Assembly (NCBI GenBank): GCA_937895775.1
Contig: CALBLD010000066.1
Coordinates: forward strand, 1-10,361
Reading direction: 5' to 3'
DNA: 10,361 bases
DNA from: an uncultured Clostridia bacterium
Lineage (GTDB): Bacteria > Bacillota > Clostridia > Oscillospirales > CAG-272
A program made the position numbers and the translations under genes. Below, in pieces: positions 6,424-10,361 of the stretch. Numbering within the stretch: position 1 is the stretch's first letter; the number at the start of each line of letters is the position of its first letter. The notes beneath the pieces were generated by a model that was not told the DNA's origin, ran no database searches, and saw nothing but the letters and a program-made list of their open reading frames with translations.

Positions 6424-6775
6424 ATACTACCTCAACTATCGGCGCAACGTCGGCAGGTATCATGCTTCTTATCCTCTCGGTTTCGGAAAGATAAAGTCCC
6501 TCAAGCTTATCGGACTTTTCCGAAATAAGGCTCCCTACCCTTGCCGCCGCCGCGGTTGCAAAGCAATCGGGCAGCGGAAAGTCCGAATCAAGAGTAAGCG
6601 GCAGACTGTAATCGGTCTTTGTCTGTTCGGGAGAGTAAAGCATGCCCAGCCCGGACAGTGTTTCTATCGCACTGTCAAGCAGATTACAGAATCTTGCCTG
6701 CGTAAGTCCCTTTTCGGAGGATTCGGACATTGCCGTGAGTGCCAATGTCTTGTTCCATATGTCACGACATATCAT
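6422..6775 (-). CDS. Probable phage head-tail connector/adaptor protein
   Basis: A small protein of 117 residues with no strong motif. It is predicted mostly helical, with a central segment DFPLPDCFATAAAARVGSLI (65-84) and an end of the form IRSMIPADVAPIVEVV. Small helical proteins placed directly after the coat gene are usually the ring that joins portal and tail (P22 gp4-like or gp6-like connector), and the short C-terminal form with a Pro-Ala turn and hydrophobic end fits such connectors. Its ATG overlaps the stop of the capsid gene by four bases (ATGA type), so translation is coupled. Alternative GTG or TTG starts were not needed. The stop codon touches the shared terminator, so nothing more is transcribed after it. 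The call rests mainly on position; a head completion or unknown decoration protein is possible. Confidence 0.55.
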   Translation of the reverse strand: MICRDIWNKTLALTAMSESSEKGLTQARFCNLLDSAIETLSGLGMLYSPEQTKTDYSLPLTLDSDFPLPDCFATAAAARVGSLISEKSDKLEGLYLSETERIRSMIPADVAPIVEVV

Positions 6776-7605
6776 GATGCCGAAACAGACAGATCGAGAA
6801 GGAGAAGCTCCTTCGGATAGATGATCTTGGCACCGTAAAGGTGGAGACCCTTGACTGCGTCGGCAAATCTCTTTTCGGGACGATATGCCTCAACGAAATT
6901 CACCTGATCCGCATATGCGATTGCACGTCTTGTGCGCGCATAACACTTGTAGTTTCCGCTTTCGTCCTTTTTGATGTTGTTCGAAACATATATGTCGAAT
7001 CCGACAAAGGATCCGAGGTATCCGTTCGAAATAGAATCCTCGTTGTCGGTTGACTGAAGTATCTTGGACTTGAGTATCACCGCCGCAATCGCAGGAGAGA
7101 CTTCAAGCACGGTTTCGGTGTTGCTGTTTACATTGTTTGAAAGCAGCTTTTCCCTTGCCGATATGAGCAGATCGACCACATCGTTGTATGTGATGTCCTT
7201 CTTGGCAATCGTTTCGTCCTTTGCGATTTCGGTATAAAGACTGTAAATATACGAATCGGCTTCATCCGCGATTGCATTTGCCGCCTCACCCATTGCCGCC
7301 TTGAGCAGATTCACGTTTGCCTGCGTCTTATCGACATCGTCAACCTGGAAGTTGAACGCCTTCGCGCGGTCGATAACGAGAGTTATCGAGCTGTCGTCGA
7401 GCGTCTGAGGCGCAGTCATATCGGTGTTCTTTTTGTAATCGAACACGGTAACATTGCCGATCGAATTGATCTTGACACGGTCTCCGACATTTTTTATATC
7501 GCCTTCAAACTGACGGTTGCAGTTTCTGACTGCTATGTACTGCTTGTCAAGAGCTTTTGCGAGCGTTTCGCTCCATACTGTGGGTATAAAATTTGTAATA
7601 GCCAT
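6772..7605 (-). CDS. Phage major capsid protein (HK97-fold, P22 coat-like)
   Basis: A 277-residue coat protein that should form the icosahedral shell on the scaffold. The N-terminus MAITNFIPTVWSETLAKAL continues into a beta-rich GDRVKINSIGNVTVFDYKK section (42-60), the form seen in coat proteins of Gram-positive phages that lack a cleaved delta domain. A middle helical part (about 95-160) has alternating Ala/Asp/Ser. The C-terminus AIAYADQVNFVEAYRPEK, then GLHLYGAKIIYPKELLLLDL, is typical of the last strands of the HK97 fold. It is shorter than P22 coat (430 residues), so it lacks room for the large extra insertion domain. Start ATG 7605 has GGAG six bases away in an AAAGGAG context, the strong signal expected of the most abundant product. 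It is 19 bases from the scaffold gene. Confidence 0.87.
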   Translation of the reverse strand: MAITNFIPTVWSETLAKALDKQYIAVRNCNRQFEGDIKNVGDRVKINSIGNVTVFDYKKNTDMTAPQTLDDSSITLVIDRAKAFNFQVDDVDKTQANVNLLKAAMGEAANAIADEADSYIYSLYTEIAKDETIAKKDITYNDVVDLLISAREKLLSNNVNSNTETVLEVSPAIAAVILKSKILQSTDNEDSISNGYLGSFVGFDIYVSNNIKKDESGNYKCYARTRRAIAYADQVNFVEAYRPEKRFADAVKGLHLYGAKIIYPKELLLLDLSVSAS

Positions 7606-7624
7606 TTTGTTCTCCTTTGCTTTT

Positions 7625-8116
7625 TCAGTTTTTGCCTTTTGAAAGGCTCTTCATAATCGCTTTGTAGTGCTTTCGCACTTCACGCGGACTCATCATGCGT
7701 ATCTGATCGACAGTGAAATAATCCTCCTGCACGGCTCCGCCCGCAATCATTCCGCTTGATCTTGCAGCCGACCTTTCCAGTATCTCACTGCACTTTTTTC
7801 TTTCAAGTGTGCGACGTCTGTCATATATCGCATATGCGGCAACAACAGGTATCCCTTCGGTCTCAGCCTGCTTTTTCACACAGTCGGGTATCTCATCCGC
7901 CTTTACCTCCGGGAAGAGTTCGGCAAACGCCTGCGCTTCCCGAGCCTCCCGTTTGATGTTGTCGATGATGGCTGAAAGTCGCTGTACCTCCTTGCGGCAC
8001 GTCTCAAGCTCCGTTTCGGCTTCGACAGCCGGACTTTTGCTTTCATCTTTTCGGTCATCATTTTTCACTTCCTCTTTTTCACTTGGCGCATTTTCTTCAT
8101 TCGTTGCCATCTCCAT
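7625..8116 (-). CDS. Phage capsid scaffold protein
   Basis: A 163-residue, highly charged protein. Residues 1-35 are acidic, low-complexity and probably disordered. Residues 36-66 form a likely coiled coil (TELETCRKEVQRLSAIIDNI), and a second helical part spans 85-120. The C-terminus has a compact motif EDYFTVDQIRMMSPREVRKH followed by YKAIMKSLSKGKN (131-163). This FT-x-x-QI...MS-x-x-EV...I-x-x-S pattern is the basic helical end common in scaffolds of Gram-positive phages, which binds the inside of the coat during assembly. ATG 8116 is chosen because GGAGG (8127-8123) lies exactly six bases away; a second ATG at 8110 is 12 bases away. The gene overlaps the portal gene by 20 bases and precedes the coat gene, the classical place for a scaffold. 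Confidence 0.78.
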   Translation of the reverse strand: MEMATNEENAPSEKEEVKNDDRKDESKSPAVEAETELETCRKEVQRLSAIIDNIKREAREAQAFAELFPEVKADEIPDCVKKQAETEGIPVVAAYAIYDRRRTLERKKCSEILERSAARSSGMIAGGAVQEDYFTVDQIRMMSPREVRKHYKAIMKSLSKGKN

Positions 8117-9680
8117 CGGTCGCCTCCTTTTCCTTTTTATCGGTTCTGACTTTGCGAAGCAGAAGCTCCTTGCCCTCTATTACGCCGTCGGGCAGCATTT
8201 CAAGATACTGCTCAAAGCTTATGTGTCCCTGTTCAAGCAGAAGATTGAGAGTTGACATCATAAGCGATGACGAATATCGTCTGCTTGATCCTATCTGCAC
8301 TTTGGCACTTATATCGTCAATGCTGACCGATGTCAGATCAAGCTCGGCGGATGTGCGGTCGCTGAACATACACTTCATTACCTTCGGCATATATTCCTTT
8401 GCCATATCTACCCAGATAACGGCAAGCTCCTCGATTGCATGATAGAGGTTTGCCCTTACCGTATCGAGCGGAAGATCGGCACATTCGCGAAGCGCAAGTA
8501 TTGCCGAAGTATTTGTCGGATCGACTTCTCCGAGTGCCGCCTCGGTCGCCCCCTCAAGCTCCTTCGTATAGGTTATCACACGGTCAATGATCTCGATGTA
8601 TCCGTCCTGCATCTGCCCCACCCCGACGGTTGTGACCGCACCGGATACGTCTCCGCCCGACATAACTCCGATAGCCTGTCCGACCTCGTTGTTCCATTCG
8701 GGAATAAGACGCTTATCGTAGATAACCTTTGAAAAGGCGGTGTCGATCATGTGCTTCATCTCCATGGCGAATGCCTTGTTGATGTACTTCTGATTGCCTA
8801 TCATTTCCGAAACCGGCGAGCTTCCGTGCAGACAGTGTTTGGTTTGTCCCCAGTTGAAGCAAACCACGGGATAATAGCGCAGACCGGTCCGCTCTTTTTG
8901 CAGTATCAGATTGCGTGTGCATTTTTCGAAGCAGACAAATCCGTTTTCGTCCCTGAAAAAGCGTATGATATAAGTTGCCTTCTGCGCCGAAGAATCGGTG
9001 TTTTCATAAAGATCATTGTCATACGAACTGCTGTCGGCATCCTTTTCATCCGGCACTATAAGTGCAATCCCGGATTCGGGCATTCCCCGCTTTTCGGCTT
9101 CCGCGCGTAATTTGCTCACCGGACATCTGCCCGAAAGCATGACATAGTCCTGCGACTGTATGTCGGGATTGTTCATATCCGCCGCAAACAGATCGACATT
9201 GTCAATCAGTGAGGTACGGATATCGCCTCTGTAACCGGCATCGGACACCATGTTTCCGTCGAACCAGCAATAAAATATCCCGTCACCGGTAAGAATGGCA
9301 TCGGTGAGAGCATCACGGAATATCTTTTCCATTCCCTGACGTTCCCATCTGTCGTTTACAAGCTTCGAAAGAGTATCAAGATTTTCGTAAGCCCTGCGTT
9401 TTGCGTTGCTGTCATCCCTGAGAAGCAGAGCGCAGTCGTCAAAACCGATCTTTATCGAATAACTCATAACCGAACTGACAAGATATGTGGCAATTCTTCG
9501 GACAATGTTGAATACCGGCATCGGAAGTCCTTCGGAATCTATGCCGCGCCACTGATCGCCTCTGAAAAACCGCTCGTTTTCGGCAACTCTGGCATAAAGA
9601 CCCATACGGCTCTTGAACTGCTTGCCGCATTCATATGAATCCCATATTGAAGCAAGCTCTTCTTTTTGCTGTTTGTTCAC
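8097..9680 (-). CDS. Phage portal protein
   Basis: The 527-residue portal forms the dodecameric ring through which DNA enters the head. The N-terminal part holds the usual NERFFRGDQW (35-44) and MPVFNIVRRIATYLVSSVMS (54-73). A central part contains DALTDAILTGDGIFYCWFDG (about 123-142), with the DG turn seen in many portals. Further on come NWGQ and a helical stretch ENIGNQKYINKAF-like (GNQKYINKAF) that is strongly conserved in this group. The end is charged (KVRTDKKEKEATDGDGNE). Length is typical for SPP1-size portals and shorter than P22 gp1 (725). The start is GTG at 9680; AGGA (9697-9694) is 13 bases away, longer than ideal. An ATG at 9693 is out of frame, and the next in-frame ATG (residue 26) would cut into the conserved N-terminus. 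It follows terL and overlaps the scaffold gene. Confidence 0.9.
   Translation of the reverse strand: MNKQQKEELASIWDSYECGKQFKSRMGLYARVAENERFFRGDQWRGIDSEGLPMPVFNIVRRIATYLVSSVMSYSIKIGFDDCALLLRDDSNAKRRAYENLDTLSKLVNDRWERQGMEKIFRDALTDAILTGDGIFYCWFDGNMVSDAGYRGDIRTSLIDNVDLFAADMNNPDIQSQDYVMLSGRCPVSKLRAEAEKRGMPESGIALIVPDEKDADSSSYDNDLYENTDSSAQKATYIIRFFRDENGFVCFEKCTRNLILQKERTGLRYYPVVCFNWGQTKHCLHGSSPVSEMIGNQKYINKAFAMEMKHMIDTAFSKVIYDKRLIPEWNNEVGQAIGVMSGGDVSGAVTTVGVGQMQDGYIEIIDRVITYTKELEGATEAALGEVDPTNTSAILALRECADLPLDTVRANLYHAIEELAVIWVDMAKEYMPKVMKCMFSDRTSAELDLTSVSIDDISAKVQIGSSRRYSSSLMMSTLNLLLEQGHISFEQYLEMLPDGVIEGKELLLRKVRTDKKEKEATDGDGNE
8117..8130 (-). promoter_or_regulatory. Strong ribosome binding site of the scaffold gene inside the portal gene
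   Basis: The - strand reads AAAGGAGG followed by six bases and ATG, a near-perfect Shine-Dalgarno. It lies within the last codons of the portal gene, so scaffold translation should be both strong and coupled to portal translation. Confidence 0.8.
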
Positions 9681-9708
9681 CTTTTCTGATCATTCCTTTC
9701 TTTTTTTC

Positions 9709-9746
9709 GGCAAAAGCAGCGATCCGGGTTTGCTTTTGCCTTTTTT
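9709..9746 (+). terminator. Intrinsic terminator facing the opposite way (+) between terL and portal
   Basis: GGCAAAAGCA (9709-9718) and TGCTTTTGCC (9731-9740) form a 10-bp perfect stem with a 12-nt loop, followed on the + strand by six T (9741-9746). On the - strand, in the sense of the phage genes, the same hairpin is followed by G and A-run, not T, so it should not stop phage transcription. It would stop antisense transcripts heading into terL. It overlaps the terL stop codon. Confidence 0.6.
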
Positions 9747-10361
9747 AATAATCTGCGAGCGATCTGCCCTGCTTTTTGCCGACAAAGCTCTGATAGGGCA
9801 AAAATAATTCGTTTTCTCTTTCGGGAGTGCTTATGCATGACATAACTCCGTACCGCAACGCCTCGGGTGCATGAGTAATCGAGTGCGGCTCACCCGATAC
9901 ATCCTCGGGGCGGTGCCTGTCGTGACAGAGGGCGGGCAGACATCTGATAAGCTCGGGGCAGACCGAAAAAATCTTCAGCCTCGGGTTCCCTTCCTCATCG
10001 GGAGCAAGATATTCCCTAAGATTTCTCCATCCGATTATCCGTCGGTCGTCTGCTTTTATGAGCGGCGGCAGATCCTGCCTGCTGCTCATAATAAAAAAAC
10101 CGCTCTTTCCGCTGTCCTGCCTTCTGTTCCACAGGTCGGGGGATGCAACTATGTATGACAGCCTGTCACCGCCGTTTTCTCTGACAATTGCGTCGGCTGC
10201 TCCCGAAAGAGTAAGTCCGGACTTGCAGTATTCGCGGTAAACATAAAGCCTTCCGTCATAATCGACTGCAAACCACAGCACTGCAAGCATATCAAAGCCG
10301 TAATCAACCGCCGCAAATCTGCCCCATCCGGGATTTATTTCAAACGGCTCGATTACATGGA
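9745..10361 (-). CDS. terL: Phage terminase large subunit, C-terminal nuclease domain (partial)
   Basis: The frame runs off the right edge, so the ATPase part and the start are missing; about 205 C-terminal residues are in view. TerL pumps DNA into the prohead through the portal and cuts it with an RNase H-like nuclease. The domain opens with GWGRFAAVDYGFDMLAVLWF, where the Asp of VDYG (codon 10305-10303) is the first metal ligand. SPDLWNR follows with the second acidic residue (Asp codon 10137-10135), and THAPEALRYG gives the third position (Glu codon 9864-9862), which in many TerL proteins is Asp. An ATG at 10290 within this domain is internal and not the start. The portal gene follows after 64 bases. 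The family call is firm; whether nuclease activity is full with Glu at the third site is open. Confidence 0.9.
   Translation of the reverse strand, partial: HVIEPFEINPGWGRFAAVDYGFDMLAVLWFAVDYDGRLYVYREYCKSGLTLSGAADAIVRENGGDRLSYIVASPDLWNRRQDSGKSGFFIMSSRQDLPPLIKADDRRIIGWRNLREYLAPDEEGNPRLKIFSVCPELIRCLPALCHDRHRPEDVSGEPHSITHAPEALRYGVMSCISTPERENELFLPYQSFVGKKQGRSLADY

Larger units (their letters stand above)
6422..10361 (-). mobile_element. Phage head-module block (prophage remnant or satellite), cut by the window edge
   Basis: Five co-directional genes on the - strand encode packaging and capsid functions: TerL (partial), portal, scaffold, major capsid protein and a probable head-tail adaptor. The order matches P22-like head modules, which use a separate scaffold and no maturation protease; no protease is seen. 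Spacing is tight (20-bp and 4-bp overlaps, a 19-bp gap), except 64 bp between terL and portal. All frames are intact, with good ribosome binding sites, so the block does not look decayed. No tail, lysis, integrase or att sequence is found up to the terminator at 6387-6423. Confidence 0.85.

Noticed and set aside
6376..6430. Attachment site (att) of the phage block
   Set aside because: Only one edge of the element is in the window and no tRNA or integrase is present, so no direct repeat can be demonstrated.
9634..9693. Short - strand leader ORF (ATG at 9693) overlapping the portal start
   Set aside because: The nearest Shine-Dalgarno directly abuts its ATG, too close to work, and no conserved feature is visible in the 20-residue product.
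9745..10290. ATG at 10290 as the start of a separate 181-residue protein
   Set aside because: The frame is open upstream and encodes the first catalytic Asp motif of the TerL nuclease just before this ATG, so it is internal to a larger gene.

Overview
The window looks like chromosomal DNA of a gut- or rumen-type Clostridia (Firmicutes). The signs are AAGAGG/AAAGGAGG ribosome binding sites, a B. subtilis-style SDR form of UxuB, Gram-positive-type phage head genes and a GC content that looks close to half. Genus cannot be told from this alone.

Left part (1-740, + strand): the 3' end of an extracellular solute-binding protein gene of a carbohydrate ABC importer, closed by a strong intrinsic terminator. 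Regulatory gap (738-947): four inverted repeats in a row, including a 44-nt interrupted dyad, lead to an extended -10 promoter.

Catabolic operon (948-6375, + strand): a PRPP-binding phosphoribosyltransferase, then mannonate dehydratase (uxuA), an SDR fructuronate reductase (uxuB), KDPG aldolase (eda), 2-keto-3-deoxygluconate kinase (kdgK) and a Gfo/Idh/MocA oxidoreductase. The four middle genes give a complete route: fructuronate to mannonate to KDG to KDPG to pyruvate plus glyceraldehyde-3-phosphate. The flanking phosphoribosyltransferase and Gfo/Idh genes are not textbook members of this pathway. The upstream sugar-binding protein may import the substrate. No uronate isomerase (UxaC) and no regulator gene lies in the window.

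Right part (6422-10361, - strand): a phage head module converging on the operon. In transcription order it has the TerL C-terminal nuclease domain (cut by the window edge), portal, scaffold, major capsid protein and a small probable head-tail adaptor. The order matches P22-type head modules (terL, portal, scaffold, coat, gp4-like). It stops at a hairpin shared with the catabolic operon, and no tail gene follows on this side. It is therefore a prophage remnant, a rearranged prophage edge, or a tail-less head module as in capsid-forming phage satellites. The window alone cannot decide which.

No tRNA, rRNA, CRISPR array, insertion sequence or att site was recognised.
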